Below are positions 1 through 8,780 of a stretch of 51,279 nt of DNA, piece by piece. Under the pieces are notes generated by a model. That model saw only the letters and a list, made by a program, of their open reading frames with translations, was not told the origin of the DNA and made no database searches. The stretch comes from Sulfurimonadaceae bacterium. GTDB taxonomy: Bacteria; Campylobacterota; Campylobacteria; Campylobacterales; Sulfurimonadaceae. The stretch spans positions 1 to 51,279 of the forward strand of contig JADGEC010000010.1 of the NCBI GenBank assembly GCA_016744575.1, written 5' to 3'. The translations under genes were made by a program, and so were the position numbers. Positions within the stretch are counted from its first letter, which is position 1. Each line of letters starts with the position of its first letter.

Positions 1-99
1 CTCCATACGAGGTGTTTCATGAGATAGAATCAGCAGCTTAAGAGAATTGAGGTATGATCTTTAAATCAAAGATTGCACTTCGGATTTAAATTCGGGGTT

Positions 100-122
100 G
101 ACTGCTCAGGATGTATTTGGAA
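100..122 (-). repeat. Partial copy of the metH 3' end
   Basis: These 23 bases match 251-273, inside the last codons of metH, at 21 of 23 positions. Read on the minus strand the copy can be translated as FQIHPEQST, the same residues found near the MetH C-terminus, and it then runs into a different tail ending in a stop. It lies downstream of the metH stop codon. It looks like a degraded partial duplication of the gene end. The rest of 1-198 shows no gene; an 8-bp inverted repeat (60-67 with 83-90) is AT-rich and has no T tract, so I do not call it a terminator. Confidence 0.5.
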
Positions 123-198
123 AGATATCTCCCGTCAAGAAAAGGTAAGGAACCTTATCTTGTTAGGGAGTAAAGTGGCTAAAATAAAAACCATTCCA

Positions 199-3100
199 TT
201 ATACGTTATAGTAGGTCGCTTCGGGGTGATACACGACTAAGGCTGAAGTAGACTGCTCGGGATGAATTTGGAATGTTTCTGATAACTCTATCCCAAACTC
301 CTCAGGCTTTAACAGATCGAAAAGAGGACGGTTGAGCTCTAGGTCTGGGCAGGCGGCGTAGCCGAATGAGTAGCGTGAACCCTGATATTTGGTCATCTGG
401 ACATCAGAGAGTTTTGAACCTTCGTTCTCTGTGATATTTAGGTCAAGGCGGATCTGTTTATGGGCTATCTCGGCGAGGGCTTCAGCGAGTTCGACACCAA
501 GTCCGTGGACCATGTAGTACTCGGTGAAATCACCTGCATCATAGAGGGTACGTTCAAACTCACTGAGTCTTGCACCGGCACTTACACAGCTCAGGCCCAG
601 CACATCGTGACGGTCATTATGGAAGAAGTCAGATAACGCACGGTGAGGCTGTTTTCCCTGTCGTGGGAAGGTAAACTGTTTTTCAGCGCGGCCTATGACA
701 TGCTCAAGCGGTTCGGTATTGATCTCGTTCGGGTTGTTCCAGCCCTCACTCTCATCAAAGACAAGTATGGAAGTGTCATCTGAACGTACCGGCCAGTAGC
801 CGTAGATGATGGTCGGTTCAAAGAGCTTCTCATCAAGAAACTGTGCCTTTAACCTATCGTATGCCGGCCATAACACATCATCGACCTGCTTTTGTGACGC
901 CTCTTTTGTCATCCCTTTACCGTTATAACCCCAGCGTTGTCTAAAGAGTAGACGATGGTTTATCCACTCAAAGGCCATCTCTATTTGAGATTCGTTGAGT
1001 GTGACGACACGACGGCCCCAAAAAGGAGGAGTTGGAACGCGAACATCGCGCTTAGGCATCTCGATCTCTGTAAGAGGTGGGATGACGATCTCTTCTTTAA
1101 GCTTTTTTACACGTTTTTTGTCAGCATCACCATGCAGATCAGTATTGAAGTCACCTGCTTCGATACGGCTCATAGCGGTGACACCATCGAAGGCATCTTT
1201 ACAGTAGAAGATAGGACCGTCATAGAACGGTCGGCAGAAATCATCGATGAAGGTACGCGTCAGTGCTGCGCCACCGAGTAAGAGAGGGGTAGTGATCCCA
1301 GCCTCTTTCATCGCTTCAAGGTTCTCTTTCATCACCTGTGTCGATTTTACTAAAAGCCCACTCATACCGATAGCCTGTGCACTAGACTCTTTCAGGGACT
1401 CGATGAATTGTTCCAGAGAGACTTTGATACCGAGATTGACTACCTTGTAGCCGTTATTGGAGAGGATGATATCGACCAGGTTCTTACCGACATCGTGTAC
1501 GTCGCCTTTGACCGTCCCCAAGATTAAAGTGGTATCGACCTCTTTGTCCACTTTTGGAAGGTAGGGGTTAAGATGATCGACGGTCTTTTTCATCGTCTCG
1601 GCACTCTGGAGGACAAAAGGAAGCTGCATCTCACCGGCACCAAACAGCTCACCGACGACTTTCATGGCATCTATCAAGATCTCATTGACGATGACCTCTG
1701 GTCTGATGCGATGGCGTGCCTCTTCGACAAGCGGTATCATGCGATCTTTATCGCCATCCATCAATAATCTGGCGATCTTCTCCTCATCACTCATCGCGAG
1801 GTAGGCTTGGTCGACCTCTTCACTGTTGGCTTTGGCATTCTTGTCAAAATAGTCGATAAAATCGAAAAGTGCCTGACCATCTGGTTTTCTATTATATAGC
1901 AGGTCATCACAGATCTCCTGCTCTTCAGTACTGATCTTGTTGGAGGGGATGATATGTTTGACGTTGATGATGACAGTGCTCAGTCCTGCATCAAGACAGT
2001 GGTTTAAGAAGATGGTATTGAGATAGGGTCTGGCATCTTTGTCTAGACCAAAAGAGATGTTTGACAGTCCCAGTGTCGTGCCTACCTCGGGATGACGGCG
2101 TGTCAGTTCACGAATGGCATCGATGGTCTGAACAGCCGCGTCACGATACTCCTCATCACCTGAACCTACCGTAAAGGTCAAGAGGTCAAAGACCAGGTCT
2201 TCGGGGTCTAGCCCATGTTTCTCTGTGGCTAGTTGATAGATACGTTCAGCTATCTCTAGTTTACGCTCTGCTGTCTTGGCCATACCGACTTCATCGATGG
2301 TAAGACAGACAAGGGAAGCTCCATACTTTTTGGCAAGCTGGCAGACGGCGTCAAACTTCTCTATGCCATCTTCAAGGTTGACTGAGTTGATGATGGCTTT
2401 ACCACCGATCAGTTTTAGGGCGGTCTCGACTCCTGTGACCTGGGTCGAGTCGACCATAAGTGGCAGTGCGATCTTCTGGGCATAAAGAGCGGCGACGGCG
2501 TTCATGTCTTTAGTCTCATCACGTCCTGCAAAACCGACAGAGAGGTCGATGGCATGGGCTCCAGCACGGACCTGCTGCTGTGCGACACTGAGCGTACCCT
2601 CATAGTCTTCTGCCAAAAGTAGTTCTCTAAAGGCTTTCGAACCGGTCGCATTGGAACGCTCTCCGACGAGGAGTGGAGCTGGGTCTTGCACCAGTGGAGT
2701 CGTGTTAAATAGGGAGGCGAGGGCAGTAGGCTGTGACCCTGAGGCGACTTTTGGTGCAGTGCTAGTGACACGATTGGTAAGTGCCCGGATATGTTGTGGT
2801 GTCGTACCGCAGCATCCGCCCAGAAATGAGACGCCATCAAATTGTAAAAAGGCTTCTTGTCTGTCAGCAAACTCTTCGGGTCCCATCGGGTAGTAACTGT
2901 ACCCGCCACGGTTTTGTGGTAGACCGGCATTGGAGTGGACTGAGATAGGTCTACCCCACACTTCTGAGAGGGTCTTGACATGTTTAAGTACCTGTTCCGG
3001 ACCTGTTCCACAGTTGAAACCAAGAGAGAGGATATCAAAAGGCTCTAGTATTGTAGCGATGGTCTGAGCGTCCGTACCGATCAGCATCGTCCCAGCAAGT

Positions 3101-3690
3101 TCGATGGTGACGGAGACCATGACGGGGAGGGCTGTGTTACGTGACCTGTTGGCAGCCTCACAGGCATGCAATGCAGCTTTTATCTGCAGAGGGTCCTGGG
3201 CGGTCTCGATCAAAAAGATATCACAACCACCATCTATCAAGCCTTGTGCACAGACAGTATAGCCTTCAAGCATCTCATCATAATGGATATGCCCAAGAGA
3301 GGGGAGTTTAGTCCCGGGACCGATGGAACCCAGGACATAACGAGGCTGTTTCGGGGTGGCAAACTGGTCGCACATCTTACGCACGACGGCCGCACCTGCT
3401 TTAGATAATTCGTAAGAACGATCACCTATCTGGTACTCATCGAGGACCCAGGAAAAGGCTCCAAAGGTGTTGGTGGTGATGAGATCGGCTCCGGATGTGA
3501 GATAGGCGTGATAGATATCTTCGAGTACTTCCGGGGCAGTGACATTGAGTAGTTCGTTACACCCTTCGTTGCCTTCCCACGCTGCTTCGGAGATCTTATC
3601 ATCGCGCTCCTGGAGCTGAGTACCCATAGCCCCATCGATAATAAGTGGTCTGGTCTTAATAGTCTGGAGGAGCTGTTCTCTAATGGACAT
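199..3690 (-). CDS. metH: Cobalamin-dependent methionine synthase MetH
   Basis: Transfers a methyl group from 5-methyltetrahydrofolate to homocysteine through enzyme-bound methylcobalamin, in the cytoplasm. The 1163 residues show all four modules. The N-terminal homocysteine/zinc domain (about 1-320) has the zinc cysteines in GFNCGTG and GGCCGTTP. A pterin-binding barrel follows (about 330-610, with VGERSNATGSK at its start). The B12 cap and B12 domain come next, with the cobalt-ligand motif DVHDVG near residue 730. The C-terminal part, about 890-1163, is the AdoMet reactivation domain. Length is slightly below the E. coli enzyme. No cobalamin riboswitch is visible upstream. The next upstream gene is divergent, so it is probably transcribed alone. 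Identification is firm. Confidence 0.97.
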   Translation of the reverse strand: MSIREQLLQTIKTRPLIIDGAMGTQLQERDDKISEAAWEGNEGCNELLNVTAPEVLEDIYHAYLTSGADLITTNTFGAFSWVLDEYQIGDRSYELSKAGAAVVRKMCDQFATPKQPRYVLGSIGPGTKLPSLGHIHYDEMLEGYTVCAQGLIDGGCDIFLIETAQDPLQIKAALHACEAANRSRNTALPVMVSVTIELAGTMLIGTDAQTIATILEPFDILSLGFNCGTGPEQVLKHVKTLSEVWGRPISVHSNAGLPQNRGGYSYYPMGPEEFADRQEAFLQFDGVSFLGGCCGTTPQHIRALTNRVTSTAPKVASGSQPTALASLFNTTPLVQDPAPLLVGERSNATGSKAFRELLLAEDYEGTLSVAQQQVRAGAHAIDLSVGFAGRDETKDMNAVAALYAQKIALPLMVDSTQVTGVETALKLIGGKAIINSVNLEDGIEKFDAVCQLAKKYGASLVCLTIDEVGMAKTAERKLEIAERIYQLATEKHGLDPEDLVFDLLTFTVGSGDEEYRDAAVQTIDAIRELTRRHPEVGTTLGLSNISFGLDKDARPYLNTIFLNHCLDAGLSTVIINVKHIIPSNKISTEEQEICDDLLYNRKPDGQALFDFIDYFDKNAKANSEEVDQAYLAMSDEEKIARLLMDGDKDRMIPLVEEARHRIRPEVIVNEILIDAMKVVGELFGAGEMQLPFVLQSAETMKKTVDHLNPYLPKVDKEVDTTLILGTVKGDVHDVGKNLVDIILSNNGYKVVNLGIKVSLEQFIESLKESSAQAIGMSGLLVKSTQVMKENLEAMKEAGITTPLLLGGAALTRTFIDDFCRPFYDGPIFYCKDAFDGVTAMSRIEAGDFNTDLHGDADKKRVKKLKEEIVIPPLTEIEMPKRDVRVPTPPFWGRRVVTLNESQIEMAFEWINHRLLFRQRWGYNGKGMTKEASQKQVDDVLWPAYDRLKAQFLDEKLFEPTIIYGYWPVRSDDTSILVFDESEGWNNPNEINTEPLEHVIGRAEKQFTFPRQGKQPHRALSDFFHNDRHDVLGLSCVSAGARLSEFERTLYDAGDFTEYYMVHGLGVELAEALAEIAHKQIRLDLNITENEGSKLSDVQMTKYQGSRYSFGYAACPDLELNRPLFDLLKPEEFGIELSETFQIHPEQSTSALVVYHPEATYYNV

Positions 3691-4042
3691 AGGGTTATCT
3701 TTATATGAAAATTTGTGTATCTTATTGGAAAGATCAAGCTTTTGATATGTTTCCGAGATGAAAAGTCGCTTTTCAGTCTAAAACCAGCTATTATTTTATC
3801 AATAGAACTTTTAAAAACTATGGTTGATGTTTCTTGGGAGAACATGAAACATCGCTGTTCGTTCCTCAACGATATCCAAAGCCTTTAAAGGCAGATCGAA
3901 AGTAGCGTACTTTAAGTCCTTTATTTTAGCAAAGCTGAACATAAAGGTTGATGAGGAGATACTTTTGTCAGATCTGGGTCGAGATGAGTCAGGCTTATAA
4001 GGGTGTCCTACGTTTAGTGACAATATCAAAATAGGTGGTCGG
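3691..4042. other. Divergent intergenic region metH / glucosaminidase
   Basis: 352 bases between two divergent starts. It must hold both promoters, but I see no strong -35/-10 pair. TATAAA-like AT-rich elements occur just upstream of metH on the minus strand. A plus-strand frame from 3848 to 4000 stays open for 50 codons and looks codon-biased at its end, but has no usable start codon. I see no recognisable RNA gene here. Confidence 0.4.
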
Positions 4043-5497
4043 ATGAACATATTCTTATGGTCAGGTGGAGTCTTGCTCTCACTCATGCTATCGGGCTGCG
4101 ATAAGCCTGAACAGCAGTCTCAAAAACCTAAGGAGAAAGAAGTCGAAGTAAAGAGTGTGAGCCGTACGCTCTACAGTCGCTCGATGGACGATATGAAAAA
4201 AGCATTTGATGATATCAACTACTCTTTGGGCGAGTGGGATGAGAACAGACGAGAGATACCCAGGATCTATCTCACTGATATTTCCTCACGTTGGGGAGAA
4301 CAATCTCAACGCATTCCTGTCAAGATAAAGAAATCTGTCTTTTTTCGATCGATACTGCCTCTGATCCTTCACAGTAATGAACTCATACTTGAAGATAGAA
4401 CGAGACTTGAACATTTTATAGGTGCTAAGATACCTAGTACCGATGAATCCGCTTGGGTCCGTGATATGGCTACACGTTATAAGCTGATCAAAGATGAGAC
4501 GGATATCGTTGATGAGAAGATACTCAGTGAACTTCTGCTTCGGGTAGATATCATCCCAGCATCGCTCGCACTGGCACAAGCTGCTGAAGAGAGTGGATGG
4601 GGGACCTCACGTTTTGCCTTGATGGGCAACTCCCTTTTTGGGCAGTGGGATTTTAGCGGTAGAGGCATGGTACCAGAAGCACAGCGCAAGGAGCTTGGAG
4701 ACTATGGACTGGCGAAGTTCGATACACCGCTAAAAGCGGTACAGAGTTATATGTTAAACCTTAACACACATAGAGCTTACCGACGTCTTAGAGAGAGCCG
4801 TGCGAAGATGCTCTCAGAGGGTAAGCGTATAAGTGGTCATAAGCTGGCAGAGACCTTGGACCAATACTCTGAACGGCGCTATGCTTATGTAGAGTCTCTG
4901 CAGAGTATGATGGAGTATAATCACCTAAGCGCGTGTGATGATGCTTACCTTTGGACGAAGGAGACGATCTATCTTACGCCGATCAGAGATCCGCAAGATG
5001 TCGTTGAAAAAAGGATGAAGGCTTTACAAGATGCAGCCAGAGCAGAGCGCGTACGAGTCGCAAAAGCTACTGAAAAGGCAAAAGCATTAGCTGAAAGTAA
5101 CAATACAGTCGATCCAACACTCTCTTTATCTTCGGATGAGAATGCAAGTCAAAGAAGTGGCTTAGCTGCTCCTGATCAAAATACGACAGTAGAGAAGACG
5201 CTGGCTGATGAAGCTGTCAAGGTCGAGGAAAATAGTACGAAAGAGAGTCTATCTGTCTTCGATCCCGGATCTTTGGATGAGAACGCAAGTCAAAGAAGTG
5301 GCTTAGCTGCTCCTGATCATAATACGTCAGTAGAGAAGATACTGGCTGATGAAGCTGTGAAGGTCGAGGGAAATAGTACGATAGAGAGTCCACCTGTTGA
5401 CGATCGCGCTCCAGAGAGTGTGAGCATAAAAGAGCAGGTAAAGATTCCAGTAGCGCAAGAGAGTAGTCGAATACGTTGGGAGTGGGAAGATAATTAG
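4043..5497 (+). CDS. Bax-like glucosaminidase lipoprotein
   Basis: A probable peptidoglycan N-acetylglucosaminidase on the periplasmic side of a membrane. The N-terminus is a lipoprotein signal: a short hydrophobic stretch ending in LMLSGC, with Cys19 the likely lipidated residue. Residues about 150-300 match the glucosaminidase (Bax/FlgJ-C) fold, with the probable catalytic Glu in AAEESGWGTSRFA and the later NSLFGQW and YAYVESL segments typical of the family. The C-terminal 130 residues are low-complexity, acidic and Ala/Lys-rich and contain a tandem 47-residue repeat, probably a flexible tail. The start is preceded by a GGTGG-type ribosome site. It is the only plus-strand gene in this flank and stands alone. 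Family is firm; which murein process it serves is unknown. Confidence 0.85.
   Translation: MNIFLWSGGVLLSLMLSGCDKPEQQSQKPKEKEVEVKSVSRTLYSRSMDDMKKAFDDINYSLGEWDENRREIPRIYLTDISSRWGEQSQRIPVKIKKSVFFRSILPLILHSNELILEDRTRLEHFIGAKIPSTDESAWVRDMATRYKLIKDETDIVDEKILSELLLRVDIIPASLALAQAAEESGWGTSRFALMGNSLFGQWDFSGRGMVPEAQRKELGDYGLAKFDTPLKAVQSYMLNLNTHRAYRRLRESRAKMLSEGKRISGHKLAETLDQYSERRYAYVESLQSMMEYNHLSACDDAYLWTKETIYLTPIRDPQDVVEKRMKALQDAARAERVRVAKATEKAKALAESNNTVDPTLSLSSDENASQRSGLAAPDQNTTVEKTLADEAVKVEENSTKESLSVFDPGSLDENASQRSGLAAPDHNTSVEKILADEAVKVEGNSTIESPPVDDRAPESVSIKEQVKIPVAQESSRIRWEWEDN
5135..5390 (+). repeat. Two in-frame tandem repeats, period 141 nt
   Basis: Two copies of about 115 nt (5135-5249 and 5276-5390) within the glucosaminidase gene, spaced 141 nt (47 codons). 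Both encode NASQRSGLAAPD followed by VEK-LADEAVKVE. Most differences between the copies are single bases, which suggests a recent duplication that may change copy number by slippage or recombination. Confidence 0.85.
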
Positions 5498-5521
5498 AGT
5501 AAGCCCTTAAAGGGGGTGGTA

Positions 5522-6109
5522 TTAGTTGGCTTTTAGAGTGCGCTGTCTTTTTATCATCGGTTCGTCTACGGCTGTCTCAGCTTGATAGATGAAGATGTCA
5601 GGATGCAGCCGCAGTACATCTTTACCAAGTCCGGCTTGCTCTCCAAGATGTGCAAGCATGTCTGCGACTTCCGTGTACTCATCCCACCTCTGTGGCAAGA
5701 CAGTCGCCTGATGTGAGTGTGATGATAGAAGGATACCATCGATGCCAGAGCGGATCTTGGTATCGAGATCACTGCTGTGAAGATATTCGACAGCCTTGGG
5801 TACGCTAAGTACTGAGATCTCTATCCGGGTATGGAGATATTCTGATGTGGTAAGCGGTGAGAAGAGTGGGTCTTCAAATGCAGCGGTCTTTGCGTTGTGG
5901 ATGATATCGTCGAGCAGTGAACGTTGTGCGATCACCTCCCCTGAACTTCCCCGTATCTCATCATCGAGCCATAGTGTGACAAATGTAGCCACCTTTTCTG
6001 CGAGTATTGGGAACTCAGTCAGTAAGCTATCACGATCAATACTGATCTCAGCTTGAAAGACCTCTTCGATCGACTCTCTGGCAAGGTCAAGAAGTACGGA
6101 TCGCGACAT
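5522..6109 (-). CDS. AMMECR1-domain protein (AmmeMemoRadiSam system A-like)
   Basis: A 195-residue cytoplasmic protein of the AMMECR1 family, whose biochemical role is not settled. Family features in order are the N-terminal LARESIEE helix, a FVTLWLDDEIRGSSG segment where the family normally has LRGCIG, the helix with NAKTAAFEDPLFSPLT, the strand IEISVLSVP, the IDGILLSS turn, the ATVLPQRWDEY segment, and a C-terminal strand ending FIYQAETAVDE. The usual cysteine of LRGCIG is replaced by serine. The Memo-domain and radical-SAM partners that often accompany this family are not in the window. It is the last gene of the minus-strand run. Family assignment is good; function unknown. Confidence 0.8.
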   Translation of the reverse strand: MSRSVLLDLARESIEEVFQAEISIDRDSLLTEFPILAEKVATFVTLWLDDEIRGSSGEVIAQRSLLDDIIHNAKTAAFEDPLFSPLTTSEYLHTRIEISVLSVPKAVEYLHSSDLDTKIRSGIDGILLSSHSHQATVLPQRWDEYTEVADMLAHLGEQAGLGKDVLRLHPDIFIYQAETAVDEPMIKRQRTLKAN

Positions 6110-6172
6110 GTTCTCCCTTTTTTATAGAAGTATTATAGCAGTCGTTAAGCCGATCGTAAACCATAGTCACTG

Positions 6173-7384
6173 TTAATGATCGTCACTACGCCTTCCAGGT
6201 GCGAGTCCTTCATCTCTTTTGTCTAGACGACGTTTCTGTACAGCCCTCTTCTTCTCAGCAGTGATCAGCCTGATAATGATCGTGACAAAGATCACCTGTA
6301 GCAGTGAGGCTAGGATAAAGGCATAGTAATGCAGCTGATCGATACTGTGCGCATGATAGGCCAGTGTGGCCATTGCGATGAGTAGTGTCAGGGGCATGGA
6401 GTGTGAGAGACCCATCAAGAGGGCACCACGCTCATGAAGTTCTTTGACAAAGACAAGAGCACTGACGACACGCATCAAGATCATCGCCATCGTGATAAGT
6501 AGTGCTTTTGCCAGCAATCCATCGATCAGCAGTGCATCAAAGTGGAAGGTAGTCCCGATATAGATGAAGAAGATCGGTACCAGAAAGCCAAAACCATAAC
6601 TGGCAAGTTTTTCAGGAAGGTCATGTTTATGTTCAAAGAAGGTCGGGATGAATATCCCAGCGATAAAGGCACCAAAGGCCAGTTCCAGATCTAGATAAAG
6701 CATGACTCCGATGAGGATAAACAAGATGCCGAGTGAGAGACGGACATCCTGCTCTTTGTTGTCCTCATGTGGCATAAGTGCTGTTGAGACCTCTGGAAAC
6801 CACCAAAAGAGCAGTTGCAAGACTTTAAATAGTAATAAGATGAAGAGGATGAGCAGTACCAGTGCACCGATAGTCATGATCAGCTCTTGGCCAAACCCAA
6901 ACTTAAAACCAGCAGAGGAGAGTGTCAGGACACCGATGCTGACGACTTCACCGATACCACCGACAGTCATAGAGAGTGTCAGCCAGGGTGTCTTACCATA
7001 CTCCTTGGAGAGAGTAGCTATGAGACCAACGGAGAGTAGCGGTAGCAGCACCATAAAGATCTTACCAAGCTCAAGGTAGAGGGAGAAACCGATAGAGAAG
7101 CCATAGAGTAGGAGGATATAGAGTAAGATCCTGCGCATCAAGAAGGCGTCTGTCTTGAGTACTTTTTTAAGATTTATCTCAGTACCGGCGATGAACATGA
7201 GATATAAGAAGCCCACCTCTGCGACTAGTTCAAAATAGATATCGTGGTAGAGCAGTCCAAAATAACCGAGTATAGCTCCGAGAATGATCTCTACCGGTGT
7301 TGTCGGGATCTTAAGAAGTTTGGCAAAAAATGGTGAGAACATGACGATCAGTGAGAGCGTGATGATCAGGAGGACTTCATTCAT
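6173..7384 (-). CDS. CPA2-family cation/proton antiporter (KefB-like membrane domain)
   Basis: A 403-residue integral membrane protein with about eleven to twelve hydrophobic segments, matching the sodium/proton exchanger domain of the CPA2 family. Seen features are the N-terminal helix MNEVLLIITLSLIVMFSPFF, the LKIPTTPVEIILGAILGYFG segment, the FIAGTEINLKK motif, and the FGAFIAGIFIPT and FGFLVPIFFIYIGT segments typical of these exchangers. It lacks the C-terminal RCK/TrkA-N domain of KefB/KefC and ends in a short basic tail, so it is a membrane-domain-only exchanger. It would swap potassium or sodium for protons across the inner membrane; the ion is not predictable. It starts 12 nt after the bioB stop, so the two are probably co-transcribed. 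Confidence 0.85.
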   Translation of the reverse strand: MNEVLLIITLSLIVMFSPFFAKLLKIPTTPVEIILGAILGYFGLLYHDIYFELVAEVGFLYLMFIAGTEINLKKVLKTDAFLMRRILLYILLLYGFSIGFSLYLELGKIFMVLLPLLSVGLIATLSKEYGKTPWLTLSMTVGGIGEVVSIGVLTLSSAGFKFGFGQELIMTIGALVLLILFILLLFKVLQLLFWWFPEVSTALMPHEDNKEQDVRLSLGILFILIGVMLYLDLELAFGAFIAGIFIPTFFEHKHDLPEKLASYGFGFLVPIFFIYIGTTFHFDALLIDGLLAKALLITMAMILMRVVSALVFVKELHERGALLMGLSHSMPLTLLIAMATLAYHAHSIDQLHYYAFILASLLQVIFVTIIIRLITAEKKRAVQKRRLDKRDEGLAPGRRSDDH

Positions 7385-7396
7385 CTTAAGCGCTTA

Positions 7397-8248
7397 TCAG
7401 TGACTCTCGACCGAAGAGGCGACAGTGAGTCCGAGTGAGTCCAACATCGAAAGGTCACTGTTCTTGTCCCGGCCCTGTGTTGTAAGGTAGTCGCCGATGA
7501 CGATGCTGTTGGCTCCGGCTTTAAAGATCTCTTGCTGGCGTTCTCCAAACATCAGTTCTCGTCCGCCGGCGACCATGATGCGTTCCGCATCAGAGACGAT
7601 CTCCCGTGTCAGCGTGATAAGCTCCAGAGCTTCATCGACCGTGAGGGGGTTTGGCTTTAGGGGAAGAGCAGGGTTGTGATGATAGAAGTTGATAGGAACC
7701 GATACCGGGTCGAGGCTTTTTAGTGACTCGAGCATGGAGATCTGGTCTTCTCTGGACTCTCCGAGTCCGAAGATCCCACCGGTGATGAGGTTTAACCCTG
7801 CCTTCTTGACGTTCTCACAGGTCTCATAGCGCTCATCCCAGCTGTGGGAAGTGCAGATCTGCGGGTAGAACTCCCTGGAGGTCTCAAGGTTGTGATTATA
7901 GGCTTTGATCCCTGCATCTTTAAGTGTCAACAACTGCTCATACGTCGCGGTACCATTACAGGCTATCAGACGAAGTTTTGGGACCTCTACACTCAGTGTC
8001 CTCGCGATCTCACAGACAAAGTCAAGTGTCTTTTGATCAAGTCCTTTGTGGGCGGTGACAAGACAAAAACCGAGTGCTCCGGCTGCTTCGACTGCTTTGG
8101 CTTCAGCGATGATAGTCGGTATTGGTTTTTGGATATAACGATCGATATCGGCTTTATATTTGACACTTTGTGAACAGAACTTGCAGTCTTCATTACAGGT
8201 GCCGCTGTTGATATTGGAGATGGAGCAGAGAAAGATGGATTGGTTCAT
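7397..8248 (-). CDS. bioB: Biotin synthase BioB
   Basis: Radical-SAM enzyme that inserts sulfur into dethiobiotin to form biotin. The cluster motif is CNEDCKFC near residues 18-25 (C-x3-C-x2-C), followed by the family segments NHNLETSREFYPQICTSH, GGIFGLGESREDQ, FYHHNPALPL and VAGGRE. At 283 residues it is shorter than the E. coli enzyme (346), as is usual in Campylobacterota. Its start abuts the stop of the upstream phosphodiesterase, with an AAAGGG ribosome site inside that gene, so the pair is translationally coupled. No other bio genes are nearby. Identification is firm. Confidence 0.95.
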   Translation of the reverse strand: MNQSIFLCSISNINSGTCNEDCKFCSQSVKYKADIDRYIQKPIPTIIAEAKAVEAAGALGFCLVTAHKGLDQKTLDFVCEIARTLSVEVPKLRLIACNGTATYEQLLTLKDAGIKAYNHNLETSREFYPQICTSHSWDERYETCENVKKAGLNLITGGIFGLGESREDQISMLESLKSLDPVSVPINFYHHNPALPLKPNPLTVDEALELITLTREIVSDAERIMVAGGRELMFGERQQEIFKAGANSIVIGDYLTTQGRDKNSDLSMLDSLGLTVASSVESH

Positions 8249-8764
8249 CTAGACCCTTTCAAAACTGAAGTGTTGTTCTTGGAAATCATCTTCTTTGACC
8301 GGACGGGCATAATAGGTCACGTTAAGATACTCCGTAGTCACTTCCAGTATAGCACATTCTGAGAGTGGTTTGTTCCGTGCGCAGACTTCACCCGGATTTA
8401 GGTAAAGGGTACCTTTTTTAAAGTCACATTCAAAGGTGTGGGTGTGCCCGAAGATGACGATCTCAGTATCGGCACTCATGTAGAAAGGCAGATGCATAAG
8501 TTTGAACGTTGTCCCAGCAAGTTTGAAGTGATGTGGCTCTTGGACAAGATCGTACTGGTCGTGTAGTTCATATAGGTGCGCATCATTATTACCATATACA
8601 GCAATATAGCGCTTACCGCTATCTTTTAACTGCTGAAGCATCTCCGGCTTGACAATATCACCTGCATGGATGAGAAACTCGGCACCCTTTTCAAGAAGGT
8701 GCTCGATGGCTTGTCGGGAGCGCTCAGTCTTGGTATGTGTATCTGATAATATTCCGATCTTCAT
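8249..8764 (-). CDS. YfcE/MJ0936-type metallophosphodiesterase
   Basis: A 171-residue calcineurin-like phosphoesterase of the small YfcE/MJ0936 type, expected to bind two divalent metals and hydrolyse phosphodiesters; the physiological substrate is unknown. The five family blocks are present: GILSDTHTK, HAGDIVKPE, VYGNNDAH, FGHTHTFE and LYLNPGE. I place the start at the ATG at 8764, where MKIGILSDTH begins. A longer open frame reaches back into topA, but its N-terminal 87 residues are the topA C-terminus read in another frame. The gene follows topA by 16 nt and is followed directly by bioB. Confidence 0.9.
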   Translation of the reverse strand: MKIGILSDTHTKTERSRQAIEHLLEKGAEFLIHAGDIVKPEMLQQLKDSGKRYIAVYGNNDAHLYELHDQYDLVQEPHHFKLAGTTFKLMHLPFYMSADTEIVIFGHTHTFECDFKKGTLYLNPGEVCARNKPLSECAILEVTTEYLNVTYYARPVKEDDFQEQHFSFERV

Positions 8765-8780
8765 AATAAACCCTGAGAGA

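Noticed and set aside
57-90. AT-rich inverted repeats as the metH terminator
   Set aside because: Stems contain almost no G-C pairs and no T tract follows on the minus strand.
2502-3038. 178-codon minus-strand frame within metH
   Set aside because: Alternative frame of the MetH homocysteine domain; low-complexity Ser-rich translation.
3811-4086. 91-codon minus-strand frame overlapping the glucosaminidase start
   Set aside because: It covers the lipoprotein signal coding region and has no ribosome site; I could not identify any family.
5135-5390. Repeat pair as a CRISPR or regulatory repeat
   Set aside because: Only two units, too long, and in frame within a coding tail; no CRISPR array with regular spacers was seen anywhere in the window.
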